From Haladaptatus paucihalophilus DX253 (GTDB taxonomy: Archaea > Halobacteriota > Halobacteria > Halobacteriales > Haladaptataceae): a stretch of DNA of 64,000 bases. Within the stretch, counting starts at the first letter, position 1, and the number at the start of each line of letters is the position of its first letter. The translations under genes were made by a program, and so were the position numbers. This document shows positions 33,891 through 43,852 of this stretch, in pieces. The notes beneath the pieces are model-generated. The model did not search any database. It was not told the DNA's origin and worked only from the letters and a program-made list of their open reading frames with translations. Location: positions 218,962 to 282,961 of the forward strand of contig NZ_AQXI01000001.1 of NCBI RefSeq assembly GCF_000376445.1, written 5' to 3'.

Positions 33891-35011
33891 TTTTCCTCCT
33901 TGCGTGCCTCAGTGCGCATCGTTTCGAGTTCGTCAACGCGGTAGCACGCCGACCGGTGAGTGTGCGGCGAACTCGCCTCGGTTCGTTTTCCCGTTTCGGC
34001 CTGCTCGGCGTCGTACATCGGCGGGTGGCTCGTATGACACTCGTCCACGACGAACGGACACCGTGGTGCGAACCGACACCCGTCGCTCGGGTCGAGCAGC
34101 GTCGGCGGCGACCCGGGAATCGAGATGAGGTTTTGGTCTACCTCTTCGACCGTCGGGAACGAGTTCTTCAGCCCGAGCGTGTACGGGTTCGCCGAATCGA
34201 CGAGAACGTCCTGCATCGGGCCGCTCTCCATCATCTTCCCGCCGTACATGACCGCGAGTTTGTCGCAAATCTCGGCCATGACGCTGACGTCGTGGCTGAC
34301 GACGAGAATGGCGACGTCGAACTCCTCTTGGAGTTCCTCTAGCTCCTCCAAGATACGGTCTTGGATGATGACGTCGAGGGCCGTCGTCGGCTCGTCCGCG
34401 ATGAGCATGTCCGGGTTACACGCCATCGCCATGGCGATGACGGCGCGCTGTTTCATCCCACCGCTGTACTGATGGGCGTAGTCGTCCGCCCGGTCGGGGT
34501 CGATACCGACTCGCTCGATGAGGTCGCGTGCACGTTCGTGTGCCTTTTCGGGTGGGGTATCCGGTTCGTGACGCAGGATAGCCTCGACGATCTGATCGCC
34601 GACCTTGTACACCGGGTTGAGCGCGTTCATCGCGCTCTGTGGAATCAGCGCGATGTTTCGCCAGCGCACATCCCGGATCTGTTGGTTGTCGAGTTGTGCG
34701 AGGTCGGTCATTCCGTCCGCACGCACGGGATACCGGTCGTCGTCGATGATTTCCCGACGTGCGTTGCCGTGTTCGTCCTCCCACTCGGGAAGCGTACCGT
34801 CGAACCACACCTCGCCGCTTTCGATGTACCCGTTCGAGTCGAGCAGGTGCATCAGCGACTTCGCCAGCGTGGTCTTCCCACAGCCCGATTCGCCGACGAG
34901 ACCGTACGTCTCGCCGTGTTCGACACTGAAGCTAACGCCGTCGACAGCGTGAACTTGCTTGTCACCGGCGTCGTAGCGAACACACAAATCGTTTACTTCT
35001 AGTAATGACAT
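33863..35011 (-). CDS. Oligopeptide/dipeptide ABC importer ATPase, first (OppD/DppD-like)
   Basis: 382 residues. Motifs in order: Walker A GESGCGKTT, Q-loop region IALIPQSAMNALNPV, signature YSGGMKQR, Walker B LIADEPTT and H-loop VVSHDVS. The C-terminal oligo_HPY domain carries four cysteines, GCRFAPRC, DECH and SACY, a pattern that binds an iron-sulfur cluster in some DppD proteins. It energises import of peptides or related substrates through the two permeases encoded upstream. Confidence 0.94.
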   Translation of the reverse strand: MSLLEVNDLCVRYDAGDKQVHAVDGVSFSVEHGETYGLVGESGCGKTTLAKSLMHLLDSNGYIESGEVWFDGTLPEWEDEHGNARREIIDDDRYPVRADGMTDLAQLDNQQIRDVRWRNIALIPQSAMNALNPVYKVGDQIVEAILRHEPDTPPEKAHERARDLIERVGIDPDRADDYAHQYSGGMKQRAVIAMAMACNPDMLIADEPTTALDVIIQDRILEELEELQEEFDVAILVVSHDVSVMAEICDKLAVMYGGKMMESGPMQDVLVDSANPYTLGLKNSFPTVEEVDQNLISIPGSPPTLLDPSDGCRFAPRCPFVVDECHTSHPPMYDAEQAETGKRTEASSPHTHRSACYRVDELETMRTEARKEEKWQQTTQTH

Positions 35012-35014
35012 GGT

Positions 35015-35971
35015 TTACTCCTGTGGATTAGCGAGGTCCTCCACCGAGAATCCGATGAAGTAGAACGCCGCCGCGATAGAGGTAATCGCCAGCCCCGGCG
35101 GGATGAGCCACCACGGTGCGTCGAAGACGTACCCCTTTGATTTGACATTCTGAATCATTATTCCCCACGAGTTGTTCGTGAAGTCGCCCAGACCGAGATA
35201 CGCGAGCGAGGCCTGTGCGATGATCGCGCCCGCCGCGTCCTGTGCGAGGAAGACGAACGCGAGGGGAATAACGTTCGGAAGGATGTGCCGGAACACGATT
35301 CGCGTGTCGCTCGCACCCGCGACTCGTGCCGACTCGACGTACGCCCGTTCCTTGAGCGACAGGGTTTCCCCGCGAATGAGGATGCAGTTGTTGAGCCACG
35401 ACGTGATCGCGATACCGAGGATGATGTTCGTCTGGCTGACGCCGCGGATAGAAACGAGGACGATGAGGAACGGAAGGAACGGCATTCCGTACATCACGTC
35501 CACGATGCGTTGAATGGTCTCGTCGATCCACGTATTCCCGTAAAATCCGCTGATGAGTCCGAGCGGAACGCCGACGAGACTGGAGAGGATTCCGGCCGCA
35601 AACCCGATGTAGAGTGCGTCTTTCGCGGCGTACACCAGTAGGGAGAATACCCCGTGACCGGTGCTGTTCGTCCCAAGCGGGATGAAGCCCGGGTCACCGA
35701 ACGCGGGTGGATGAGGGAACTGTTGGCTCTGCTGGAGCGTCAAGCGGGTGGACGGGTCGTTTCCGACGAAGAGACGCCAAGAGGGATTGTGCGGTGCGAA
35801 CACCGACGGAAACAGCGCCCAGAGAACGTAGACGACGAGGATGAAGAGCCCGATAACCCCCATCTTGTGGTGGGTATACCGACTCCATCCTCGTTTGAAG
35901 CGTTCGATCCGCGGTTCCCATCGCTCTTTGAGCGTGTTCGTTACTGAAGCGTTTTCGGATTGTGTTGACAT
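35015..35971 (-). CDS. Oligopeptide/dipeptide ABC importer permease, OppC/DppC-like
   Basis: 318 residues, about six membrane helices. N-terminal cytoplasmic helix (RFKRGWSRYTHHKMGVIGLF) is typical of OppC. The EAA loop that contacts the ATPases is SARVAGASDTRIVFRHILPN. It lies 3 bases from both neighbouring transporter genes, so the operon is tightly packed. Confidence 0.94.
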   Translation of the reverse strand: MSTQSENASVTNTLKERWEPRIERFKRGWSRYTHHKMGVIGLFILVVYVLWALFPSVFAPHNPSWRLFVGNDPSTRLTLQQSQQFPHPPAFGDPGFIPLGTNSTGHGVFSLLVYAAKDALYIGFAAGILSSLVGVPLGLISGFYGNTWIDETIQRIVDVMYGMPFLPFLIVLVSIRGVSQTNIILGIAITSWLNNCILIRGETLSLKERAYVESARVAGASDTRIVFRHILPNVIPLAFVFLAQDAAGAIIAQASLAYLGLGDFTNNSWGIMIQNVKSKGYVFDAPWWLIPPGLAITSIAAAFYFIGFSVEDLANPQE

Positions 35972-35974
35972 TCG

Positions 35975-36961
35975 TTATTCTCCTCCAAACTTGATCCGCG
36001 GGTCGAGGAAGGTGTATGCGATGTCCGTGACAAGTCGCATCGTGATTATCATGACGGCGAGCAGGAAGAACGCCGCCTGCGTGATCGGATAATCCTGCGC
36101 GAAGACAGCGCTGACCAGCATATCTCCGATACCGGGCCAGCTGAACACCTGCTCGATGATGACGCTGCCGTCCACGAGGAACGCGAGACCGACGATGGCC
36201 TGCGTCGCGACCGGAATCAACGCGTTCCGAGCCGCGTGCTTCATCAGTACGGTCCGCTCACTGAGACCCTTCGCCCGTGCGAGGAAGACGTAATCTTCCC
36301 CGGTGACGTTGTTCATCGACGGCCGCATGACGAGCATCGACCCGACCCACCCGACGAACGCGATGCTGAATAGCGGAAGCGCGATGTGGTGTAAGATGCT
36401 TCCCATCGCCACCATTGGTGTCCAATCTTGTACCCCGAACTGATCGACCATGTACGCGCTCTTCAACCACTGCAGCTTGTAGTCGAACAGCCAGATGAAG
36501 AGCCACGAGATCCAGAACGCGGGCATGGAGTACATCGTGAGCCCCGACGTGTAGATGAACTTGTCCTTGTTCGTGCCTCGCCACCAACCCAGATACATGC
36601 CGACGAGCGGGCCGACCGTGTACGAGATGACGAATCCCGCACCGAACAGGATGATCGTCCGCGGGAACCGTCGAATGATGATGTCCCAGACCGGAACCTG
36701 CTTGGTCGGCGAGCGACCGAAGTTACCGGTTTGGTAGTTTATCATGAAGTCCACGTACTGACGCCACAGCGGTTCGTTGAGTCCCCACTGCTCCTGAAGT
36801 CGTGCGATCTGTGCCGGTTTCATCTCAGGCGTGATCATCTGCGAGATGAACGTCCCCGGCATGCTCCGGATGAGCACGAACAAAATCGTCATTATGACGA
36901 GCAACGTCAGATAGGAGACTATCAGCCGCTTTGCGAGATAACGGGTGCTAATCCTTGTCAT
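35975..36961 (-). CDS. Oligopeptide/dipeptide ABC importer permease, OppB/DppB-like
   Basis: 328 residues, about six membrane helices. The OppB layout is clear: TRYLAKRLIVSYLTLLVIM at the start, GNFGRSPTKQVPVWDIIIRR, and the EAA loop ARAKGLSERTVLMKHAARNA. The ending FLDPRIKFGG is typical of the family. It pairs with the OppC-like permease to form the membrane channel. Confidence 0.94.
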   Translation of the reverse strand: MTRISTRYLAKRLIVSYLTLLVIMTILFVLIRSMPGTFISQMITPEMKPAQIARLQEQWGLNEPLWRQYVDFMINYQTGNFGRSPTKQVPVWDIIIRRFPRTIILFGAGFVISYTVGPLVGMYLGWWRGTNKDKFIYTSGLTMYSMPAFWISWLFIWLFDYKLQWLKSAYMVDQFGVQDWTPMVAMGSILHHIALPLFSIAFVGWVGSMLVMRPSMNNVTGEDYVFLARAKGLSERTVLMKHAARNALIPVATQAIVGLAFLVDGSVIIEQVFSWPGIGDMLVSAVFAQDYPITQAAFFLLAVMIITMRLVTDIAYTFLDPRIKFGGE

Positions 36962-37143
36962 ATTTTGTCATCCGTTGATTTCGGTATGCTGTTTACCATA
37001 TCGTTTACTCTTGCGTATCTATGCCATGCATGGCACACATTCATTATCAATGTAGTGATTCTCGTATCGACTGCGTATCAAATTCAACCACCACTTTCCC
37101 GACCTGTACCGCAAAAAACCACCGTCGAGGGTCGAAGACGGGG

Positions 37144-39195
37144 TTACTTCTTTAGGTTCTCTTTGAGGTAGATGCTACTGTACTCGTAATCCCAGTTTGC
37201 GTATCCGGGGTCGACGATGTTCTCGACGAACCCGTCGAACTTCTTCGAGTTAACCGGCCAGCGGTATTTCTCGTAGTCACGAAGCATGTACGGCATGTCG
37301 AGGTAGATCTTCTCCATCGCCTTCGCGTACTTCTTCGAACGTTTCTCGGGGTCGGTTTCGCTGTACGCGTCGGAGAGAAGTTTGTCGGAGCTGCCGCCCG
37401 AGACGCCGTATCCCGTGGAGTTGTAGGCGAATTTCTCCGTGTCCTCTCCGGCGTTGTCGGAGTGGAAGAACGAGTGAAGCGACGTCCCGTAGGGACTGGT
37501 TCCGCCCCAACCCATCGGGTATACGTCGAACTCCTCGGTTTCGTACACCCTTCCGGTCATGGTGTTGAACGCGACGGGTTCGGTCTTGACCGGAATACCG
37601 ACCCGCTGCATGTTCTCTTTCCACTGTTCGATGGCTTTGGCCTCTTGCGGTTGTTCGTTCGGCGGGTCGATGAAGAGGTTGATAGCGTCGCCGTCCATCA
37701 TTTCCGGGATGGTCTTTCCATCCACGCGGATCTCCTTGTCCACCTCTACCTTCGCGTTTTTGAGGTTCTTGGACTTGACGGAGCCGAACGTGTAGTTGTA
37801 CTTCGCCTTCGACTGGCTTGCGTTGACTCCCGAGAACGTCCCCGGGAAGTCCTTCCCGACGTAGGAACCTTTCGAGCCGTCGATAACGCTTCCGCTCGTC
37901 AGGAATTTACGAACGCCGGCGACGTCAGGAAGTTTGCCCTTCTTTCCGCGGAAGTCGAACGCGTTCGTTCGCGGGTCCGTGAGGAGTTCGCCGTCGTAGA
38001 CGGTCTCCGGTCGAACACCTTTGTAACCCGGCGATTGGGCGTAGTCGCCCTTGATAACGTAGCCGCCCTTGAGCGTCTGCACCCAGAACACGTCGTCGTA
38101 CATGAACGACATCGCCTGTCGGAGCGCCACGTCGTCGAGCGGGGCGCGACGACAGTTGAAACCGTAGTAGGAGAAACCACTGTCGTAGCCTTTTACGAGG
38201 CCCTTGTCGTCCGCTTTCTTGACTTTCGCGATTTTCGAAGTCTGAAGGCTTCCGTAGTGGGTATCGACCTTGCCGTTCAGGAACGCTTGCGTGAGTGGCG
38301 ACGTTCCGCCGTACACCTTGAAGTTCACGCCGTCGAGGAACGGACCGCCGTGGATGAGCGTGTCGTGCTCTTTGATCCAGTCGAGTTTGTTGAGCGCGTA
38401 GGTGTTCTCGATGTAATCGCGGCGGAACTTGACCTGCATCGAGGTGTCCGGGTTCCACTGGACGAGTTTACCCGGCCCGGTTCCGACGGGACCTTCTTCG
38501 TTTTCCGTCGTCGGGTCGTAGTTCTTGTAATCGACGCCTTCCCACTTGTGCTTGGGAATGATCGGTGGCGCGCCGAGGACGTCCGCGTCCCACGTACCAA
38601 CCTGTCGAGACAGTTTGAGGTGGAAGTCCCAGTCGTTTTTCGCCTCCTCGATCTTCTCGTAATCGTTCCAAACCGAGTACTGTCCCGGTTCGTTGTCGAG
38701 TTGGAACTGGAAGGAGTACAGGATGTCCTCCATCTTGAACTTCTCACCGTCGTTCCACTCGAGGCCGTCCTTTCGGGCGTTGAAGTAAACATCCGGTTTG
38801 TCCTTACCGGTGTTTTTAATGGTCCAGTCGGTGAAGACGCTCGGCTTAACCTCGAACGTCACGGGGTCTTGACTGACACCGTAGTTGTAAACCGGGGCGA
38901 GAGCGACCGCGGAGTACACGCTGCCTGCCAGCATGATGTTCGGGCTGTCCGGCGCTTCGGCCATCCCGTATCGAAGCGTTCCACCGGGTTCGATGTCGTC
39001 AGGGCTGAGCGAGTTCGTACTCGGTGCTTCTGTTGTCGTGTTCTTGTCACCGCCGTCGTCAGACGTCTTCTCGTCGTTCGTGTCACCATTTCCGGAACAG
39101 CCAGCAAGGGAGAGAGCAACTGCGCCGGCCCCACTCGCCTTCAGAAAGTTCCTTCGGCTGTCGTCTGCACCACTCGGGTTGCGTCGCCGTGGCAT
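37144..39195 (-). CDS. ABC importer substrate-binding lipoprotein, OppA/DppA family
   Basis: 683 residues. The N-terminus combines a twin-arginine signal (SRRNFLKASGAGAVALSLAG) with a following Cys, so it is exported folded by Tat and lipid-anchored outside. An acidic linker (NGDTNDEKTSDDGGDKNTTT) precedes the SBP_bac_5 domain, e.g. GGTLRYGMAEAPDSPN and LRQAMSFMYDDVFW. It captures the substrate, probably a peptide, for the four downstream components. A TATA box lies about 21-30 bases before the start. Gap to the first permease is 182 bp. Confidence 0.94.
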   Translation of the reverse strand: MPRRRNPSGADDSRRNFLKASGAGAVALSLAGCSGNGDTNDEKTSDDGGDKNTTTEAPSTNSLSPDDIEPGGTLRYGMAEAPDSPNIMLAGSVYSAVALAPVYNYGVSQDPVTFEVKPSVFTDWTIKNTGKDKPDVYFNARKDGLEWNDGEKFKMEDILYSFQFQLDNEPGQYSVWNDYEKIEEAKNDWDFHLKLSRQVGTWDADVLGAPPIIPKHKWEGVDYKNYDPTTENEEGPVGTGPGKLVQWNPDTSMQVKFRRDYIENTYALNKLDWIKEHDTLIHGGPFLDGVNFKVYGGTSPLTQAFLNGKVDTHYGSLQTSKIAKVKKADDKGLVKGYDSGFSYYGFNCRRAPLDDVALRQAMSFMYDDVFWVQTLKGGYVIKGDYAQSPGYKGVRPETVYDGELLTDPRTNAFDFRGKKGKLPDVAGVRKFLTSGSVIDGSKGSYVGKDFPGTFSGVNASQSKAKYNYTFGSVKSKNLKNAKVEVDKEIRVDGKTIPEMMDGDAINLFIDPPNEQPQEAKAIEQWKENMQRVGIPVKTEPVAFNTMTGRVYETEEFDVYPMGWGGTSPYGTSLHSFFHSDNAGEDTEKFAYNSTGYGVSGGSSDKLLSDAYSETDPEKRSKKYAKAMEKIYLDMPYMLRDYEKYRWPVNSKKFDGFVENIVDPGYANWDYEYSSIYLKENLKK

Positions 39196-39215
39196 ACCAA
39201 AGACTTGTAGAAGAT

Positions 39216-39225
39216 GTATTTAAAG
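39216..39225 (-). promoter_or_regulatory. TATA box of the peptide-importer operon
   Basis: CTTTAAATAC on the minus strand ends 21 bases before the ATG of the binding-protein gene at 39195, placing transcription start at or near the start codon. Confidence 0.6.
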
Positions 39226-39338
39226 TTACTGATTGGCAGAAGGTTTTAGTTTTCCGAGCTTCATAGAGTCTAAAAACGCCGCAAAACTAGCCACTATCTT
39301 TCTTGCAAAAGAATCGTTATGGTATTGATCCAACTAGA

Positions 39339-39608
39339 CTAGTCACTTGTCGCTTCCCGAGCGAGCATCCCATAATATATCGTCCCGGCAACTGCCGTCG
39401 ACCCCAAGAGGAGGTGTGAATCGGACGACAGCATTCCGGGATTGTTCCGCGTCCAAGCGATGCTAAGGCCGGACCAAAGGCTTGCGATGAAGAATCCCGC
39501 AGCCAATAACCACAGTCCCGTCGACTTTCGACCGGAACGAAGGGCGACGATAGCAGTTACCATGACGCCACCGGCCATCACCGCCAGTACGCTACGCGTT
39601 CCTATCAT
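39339..39608 (-). CDS. Small three-helix membrane protein of unknown function
   Basis: 89 residues. Three hydrophobic segments are visible: SVLAVMAGGVMVTAIVALRS, GLWLLAAGFFIASLWSGLSI and a weaker one near STAVAGTIYYGML. It lies between the peptide importer and a DJ-1-like gene on the same strand and has no recognised motif. Confidence 0.72.
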   Translation of the reverse strand: MIGTRSVLAVMAGGVMVTAIVALRSGRKSTGLWLLAAGFFIASLWSGLSIAWTRNNPGMLSSDSHLLLGSTAVAGTIYYGMLAREATSD

Positions 39609-39661
39609 CTCGTGTCAACTGAGAACGAATCGGGTATAAATCACGCGCTTTCGTCGGGAGA

Positions 39662-40345
39662 TTACTCGATACCGAGCGCGGATAGGAGCGCCACCGCCGC
39701 CGCATGCGACGACCCGGGGCCGCGTCCGGTCAACAAGTCGCCGTCGGTTTGCACGCTCGTCTCGGCGTCGAGTTCCGCGTCCCACGTTCCGCCCGTCGCT
39801 TTCACTTCGTCCTCGACCCAGTACGGGAGTTTCCGACCGTCGGGCATGCAATCGTCATCGTCCACGATTCCCTCCTCCCATTCGTTCGGGAACCCGGTGA
39901 CGGAACGTCCGTCCACGAGGAACCCACCGTCGCTGTCGCGGGTGAACGCCAACAATCCGACTGCGTGACAGACGACGAGCGCTTTCTTGTCCCCGGTTTC
40001 CACCGCGTCGCGGAGCAATGCCCGGGCGTGCTTGTCCTGATTCACGTCCCACTCCGTTCCGTGCCCGCCGGGGAACACGACGGCGTCGTAGTCGTCGGCG
40101 CTCGTCGTCGCCAACGGCACCGGGTTTTGAAGCCGAGGGTCGGATTCGTCCGCTTCACGAACCCGTTCCGCGGTTTCCTCGCCGACGTTTTCCGGGTCGA
40201 TGGACCGTTCGTCCACGACCGGCTTGCCGCCGCTCGGGGTTGCGACCGTTATTTCGACACCGGCCTCGTCCAGCGTCTGCAGCGGTTCGATACATTCCTC
40301 GCCCCAATATCCCTCTTCGCTCACCACGAACAGTGCGGATGGCAT
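39662..40345 (-). CDS. DJ-1/PfpI-family protein (Hsp31/glyoxalase III-like)
   Basis: 227 residues from the ATG at 40345. The nucleophile elbow is VVCHAVGLLAF with Cys126, and the upstream acid lies in EEGYWGEE (Glu16/Glu17). Other family segments are FPGGHGTEWDVNQD and GSSHAAAVALLSALGIE. The length and EExYWGEE pattern are closest to Hsp31/HchA-type proteins, which act as glyoxalase III or deglycase-like enzymes; a type 1 glutamine amidotransferase-like role is the broader alternative. The 46 in-frame residues upstream of 40345 are not homologous. Confidence 0.9.
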   Translation of the reverse strand: MPSALFVVSEEGYWGEECIEPLQTLDEAGVEITVATPSGGKPVVDERSIDPENVGEETAERVREADESDPRLQNPVPLATTSADDYDAVVFPGGHGTEWDVNQDKHARALLRDAVETGDKKALVVCHAVGLLAFTRDSDGGFLVDGRSVTGFPNEWEEGIVDDDDCMPDGRKLPYWVEDEVKATGGTWDAELDAETSVQTDGDLLTGRGPGSSHAAAVALLSALGIE

Positions 40346-40536
40346 GAACGGTATTACCGGAGCCGAACGAATAAGTTGGATGGCACCGGCCGATTTTGAG
40401 GGAATCCGGCGAGATTGGCCGATAGCGAACCGCTCAGTCCGAAATAACGAAACTAATCGGAGAAATGACGAACCGGACGGCACTACTGCTGGCCAATACT
40501 CAACATCACTACTGTTGTAAACGAGTCGTCTGAAAA

Positions 40537-40611
40537 TAGCGGGAGGTAGATTTGAACTACCGATCTGCGGGTTATGAGCCCGCCGGAATCTCCTGGCTAT
40601 CCCATCCCGCT
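40537..40611 (-). tRNA. Initiator tRNA-Met (CAU)
   Basis: 75 bases including the discriminator A. Acceptor stem AGCGGGA pairs with TCCCGCT, anticodon stem GCGGG/CCCGC encloses loop CTCATAA (anticodon CAU), and T stem GGTAG/CTACC encloses TTCAAAT. The A1:U72 end pair and three consecutive G:C pairs next to the loop (GGG/CCC) mark the initiator rather than the elongator. CCA is not encoded. Confidence 0.97.
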
Positions 40612-40725
40612 ACCAGTTTGTACTGCCGTCGCCTAGTTAAGGGTTATGATTCGGCCGCCCTATGTGATTTCGTACCGCGACTACACTCCGAAAAACACAT
40701 GTTTATCAATGAACAAGACCACAAG

Positions 40726-40736
40726 AAGTATATCAC
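40726..40736 (+). promoter_or_regulatory. TATA box of the YYY-domain gene
   Basis: AAGTATATCAC lies 25-35 bases before the ATG at 40761; predicts a leaderless transcript. Confidence 0.55.
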
Positions 40737-40760
40737 TGCAGTGCCCGAACTGACTCGGAT

Positions 40761-43037
40761 ATGGAGTTCGCGCTCGTTGCGTTCTGGCTAGTCCTCTACT
40801 ACGTTCTCGCTCTTGCAGGGCTACCGATCACAGCGGCACTCTTTCGACGATTCCCCGACCGGGGTGCGACGTTCGCGCTCCCCGTGAGCCTCTCCGTCGT
40901 GACGATTGTGACGTACTGGCTCGGTCAGTTCGTTTTCAGCGGTATCACGGTTCTCGTCGCGGTCGTAGTGCTCGTTTCGCTCTCCGCATTGCTGACACGG
41001 CGTGCGGTCGAAATCGACCTGCAGGGATATGCGGAAGCGATGGTGGTGTTCACCGTCGCCTTCTGTTTTCTCGTCGGAGTTCGCGCCATCGACCCGGGAA
41101 TCATCGCGACCGGCGGCGAGAAGTTCCTCGACTTCGGTCTCTTGCGGTCTATCATGCGAGCGCCCGCGCTCCCCCCCGAAGACATGTGGTTCGCGGGTGA
41201 GCCCATTCGGTATTACTACGGCGGCCACCTCATCGCCGCGATTCTGACGAAGCTTTCGGGAACGCCGCCCCGCTACAGCTACAACCTCGCACTCGCGGGA
41301 TTTTACGGCATGCTCATCACCACCGCCTACGGGTTGGCGGGTGCGATAGCCGAGCGACACGGAACGCCTCGCCGCCTCGCCGCCGCCTCTGCCGCCTTTC
41401 TCGTCGGATTCGCCGGAAACCTGTTCACCCCGATGCGCTTGCTCGCGGGGAGTTTCCCCCGCTCGCTCCTCGCCGCCATCGCCAAACCGTTAGAGATGAA
41501 CCCGTCCGCGGTTCCGCTCGCCCCCACCGACTTCTACTACTGGGAAGCCAGCCGCGTGATGGTCGATACGATAAACGAATTTCCCTTCTTTGCGTACCTG
41601 AACGGCGACCTTCACGCCCACATGATGGGACAACCGTTTCTGTTGTTCGTCGCGGCACTCGGCTACGCCGTCTACCGTTCCGACGCCCGATGGCGGCGAC
41701 TCCTCGTCTTCGGCGTGCTTCCGCCCGTCGTCGCATTCGTGAGCACCATCAGCTTCTGGAGTTTCCCGACCGCGCTCGGGGTCGTCTGGCTCTCGCTCGT
41801 GTTCGCGGAAACCCATCCGGCGACCCTCGTTCCGGGCGGTGAACGACTAGTTGCCGTGACCGAACGGTCGCCGTTCGCCGACGAACTCGGCCGTATCGTG
41901 ATTTCGTTGGTCATCGTCACCACCGTCGGTGGTCTCGCGCTCGTGTGGGCGGCACCGTTCGTCGTCAACGTGCTGTTCGGGACGGCGGGCACGCGCGGTC
42001 TCGGCTTCCTCCCCGACCGGAGTAGCGCCGTCGAGTTGCTCATCGTTCACGGCACGTTCCTCGGTCTGTTCGCGCTGTACCTCGCGACCAACACGCGGTG
42101 GCGACGTCGGACCGTCACAAGTGCAGGGGCGCTCGTCCTCCTACTCGCCCTCCTGAGTTGGCAAGGAGGCGTCGCAGCCCTGTTGCTGGTCGCACCGCTC
42201 CTCGTTGGGGGGTGGCTACTGCTTCGCCTCGACGACGGCTTCGGCTTCGAAACGGTGCTGTTGGTGGCCGGTGCGGGCCTCGTCCTGCTCGTGGAGTTCG
42301 TCTACGTGAAGGACAACGCCATCCCCGGCCGGTTCAACACGGTGTTCAAGGTGTACATGCAGGTGTGGGTCCTCTGGGCTGTCGCTGGCGGCGTCGCACT
42401 GTCCCGACTGCTCGCGGGTGCCATACCGACCGTCCCCACCGTTCACGAAGAACACGTTCCGCCGTCACTCCGCCAAGGCATCGCACTCGTTGCCGCGCTT
42501 CTCGTGCTGTCCACGTCCGTGTATGGCGTGTTCGGCCTCGGCGAGCATATCGCGTCGGATAATCCAGTCCACCGTGCCGACGACCCGACACTCGACGGAC
42601 TGGCGTTCGTCTCGACGGTCCATCCGGGCGAGGCGGGTGCGATAGAGTGGCTCGACGCGAGGGACGGACGTCCGCACATCGTTTCCGCACCCGGTGACCC
42701 CTACGTCTGGGGGAGTCCCGCGTCCTCGCTCACCGGTCTTCCGACCGTCGTCGGGTGGTATCAGGAGCGGATTTACCGCGGTAATTCGGCCTACGCCGAA
42801 CGAAAACAGGACGTCGAACTGATGTTCAGCCCGAACACGGCGTGGAAAACCCGCGCCGAAAAACTCGAGCGATACGATGTTCGGTACATCTACTACGGCC
42901 CGCGGGAGAGAAATCGCTACGGTCGAACGGCGTTCAACCGATTCCCCGGCATCCAGCGAGTGTACCGCTCCGGGTCAGTTTCGATTTACCGCGTCAACCA
43001 GACGGTTATCGAAACGCAATTTGACGAAGCGAATTAG
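40761..43037 (+). CDS. Large DUF2298 (Chlor_Arch_YYY) membrane protein
   Basis: 758 residues with roughly 14-16 membrane helices. The defining YYY motif occurs as PIRYYYGGHLIAAI near residue 155; DLHAHMMGQPFLLF and KDNAIPGRFNTVFKVYMQVW are other family segments. The C-terminal about 150 residues form an extracytoplasmic alpha/beta domain (IEWLDARDGRPHIVSAP, PTVVGWYQERIYRG, YIYYGPRERNRYG). The architecture is like GT-C glycosyltransferases, and a role in surface glycan or lipid-linked sugar transfer is plausible but unproven. Its stop overlaps the convergent uridine phosphorylase gene by 4 bp. Confidence 0.92.
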   Translation: MEFALVAFWLVLYYVLALAGLPITAALFRRFPDRGATFALPVSLSVVTIVTYWLGQFVFSGITVLVAVVVLVSLSALLTRRAVEIDLQGYAEAMVVFTVAFCFLVGVRAIDPGIIATGGEKFLDFGLLRSIMRAPALPPEDMWFAGEPIRYYYGGHLIAAILTKLSGTPPRYSYNLALAGFYGMLITTAYGLAGAIAERHGTPRRLAAASAAFLVGFAGNLFTPMRLLAGSFPRSLLAAIAKPLEMNPSAVPLAPTDFYYWEASRVMVDTINEFPFFAYLNGDLHAHMMGQPFLLFVAALGYAVYRSDARWRRLLVFGVLPPVVAFVSTISFWSFPTALGVVWLSLVFAETHPATLVPGGERLVAVTERSPFADELGRIVISLVIVTTVGGLALVWAAPFVVNVLFGTAGTRGLGFLPDRSSAVELLIVHGTFLGLFALYLATNTRWRRRTVTSAGALVLLLALLSWQGGVAALLLVAPLLVGGWLLLRLDDGFGFETVLLVAGAGLVLLVEFVYVKDNAIPGRFNTVFKVYMQVWVLWAVAGGVALSRLLAGAIPTVPTVHEEHVPPSLRQGIALVAALLVLSTSVYGVFGLGEHIASDNPVHRADDPTLDGLAFVSTVHPGEAGAIEWLDARDGRPHIVSAPGDPYVWGSPASSLTGLPTVVGWYQERIYRGNSAYAERKQDVELMFSPNTAWKTRAEKLERYDVRYIYYGPRERNRYGRTAFNRFPGIQRVYRSGSVSIYRVNQTVIETQFDEAN

Positions 43038-43852
43038 TCGAGCGAGAGGCCCGGATGCCAGCGGTCCACACCGGCCTCCGCTTTCATCTCGTCCATTCGG
43101 GCTAGTAGTTTCACCGCGAGGCTAGCCGTCTCCGCGGCGCGGTGTTCTCCCTCGGTTCTGAACTCGCCCGTCTCGCGGTTCGCGTACACCGAACAGACGG
43201 CACCCGCGCGGAGGCCGTAGACGTTCGCAATCGTCAGAATCGCGCTCGCCTCCATCTCGATGTTCTTGACGTTCGCGGCTTTCAGGTGGGATACCAACTC
43301 GTCGCCGCCTTCCGCGAGGAATCCCTCGAAACCGGGGCGACCCTGCCCCGCGTAGAAACTGTCCGCGCTCATCGTGATTCCGGTGTGGTAGTCGTAATCG
43401 AGTCGCTCCGCGGCGGCGACCAGCGCCGCGACGACCTCGTAGTCCGCGACCGCCGGGTAATCCTCGCGGACGTACTCGTCGCTCGTCCCTTCCTGTCTAA
43501 CGCCACCCGTCGTGATTACGAGGTCGCCGACGTCCATCTCCGGTTGAATCGCGCCGCACGACCCGACGCGAATGAACGTATCGGCGCCGATTCGCGCCAG
43601 TTCCTCGACGGCGATGGCGGCCGAGGGACTGCCGATACCGGTTGACGTGACGCTGATCGACGTCCCGTCGTAGTCGCCCGTCACGGTCCGGTACTCGCGG
43701 TGGAACGCCTTCTCGTCCGCCGAGTCCCAGAACTGCGTTATCTTCTCGACGCGCTCCGGATTGCCAGGGAGAAGAACGGCGTTCGCAACGTCGTTTTCCC
43801 CGACTTCGATGTGATACTGCACGTCCGCGTTCGGGTCTTCGCTGTCTTCCAT
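43034..43852 (-). CDS. udp: Uridine phosphorylase-family nucleoside phosphorylase
   Basis: 272 residues from the ATG at 43852; one three codons upstream is possible. It splits nucleosides with phosphate into base and (deoxy)ribose-1-phosphate. Motifs: LLPGNPERVEKIT at the N-terminus, VTSTGIGSPSAAIAVEEL, FIRVGSCGAIQPEMDVGDLV, and the ribose-binding NIEMEASAILTIANVYGLRA. The nearby cytidine deaminase and nucleoside ABC importer support pyrimidine nucleoside salvage. It ends convergent to the YYY gene. Confidence 0.94.
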   Translation of the reverse strand: MEDSEDPNADVQYHIEVGENDVANAVLLPGNPERVEKITQFWDSADEKAFHREYRTVTGDYDGTSISVTSTGIGSPSAAIAVEELARIGADTFIRVGSCGAIQPEMDVGDLVITTGGVRQEGTSDEYVREDYPAVADYEVVAALVAAAERLDYDYHTGITMSADSFYAGQGRPGFEGFLAEGGDELVSHLKAANVKNIEMEASAILTIANVYGLRAGAVCSVYANRETGEFRTEGEHRAAETASLAVKLLARMDEMKAEAGVDRWHPGLSLD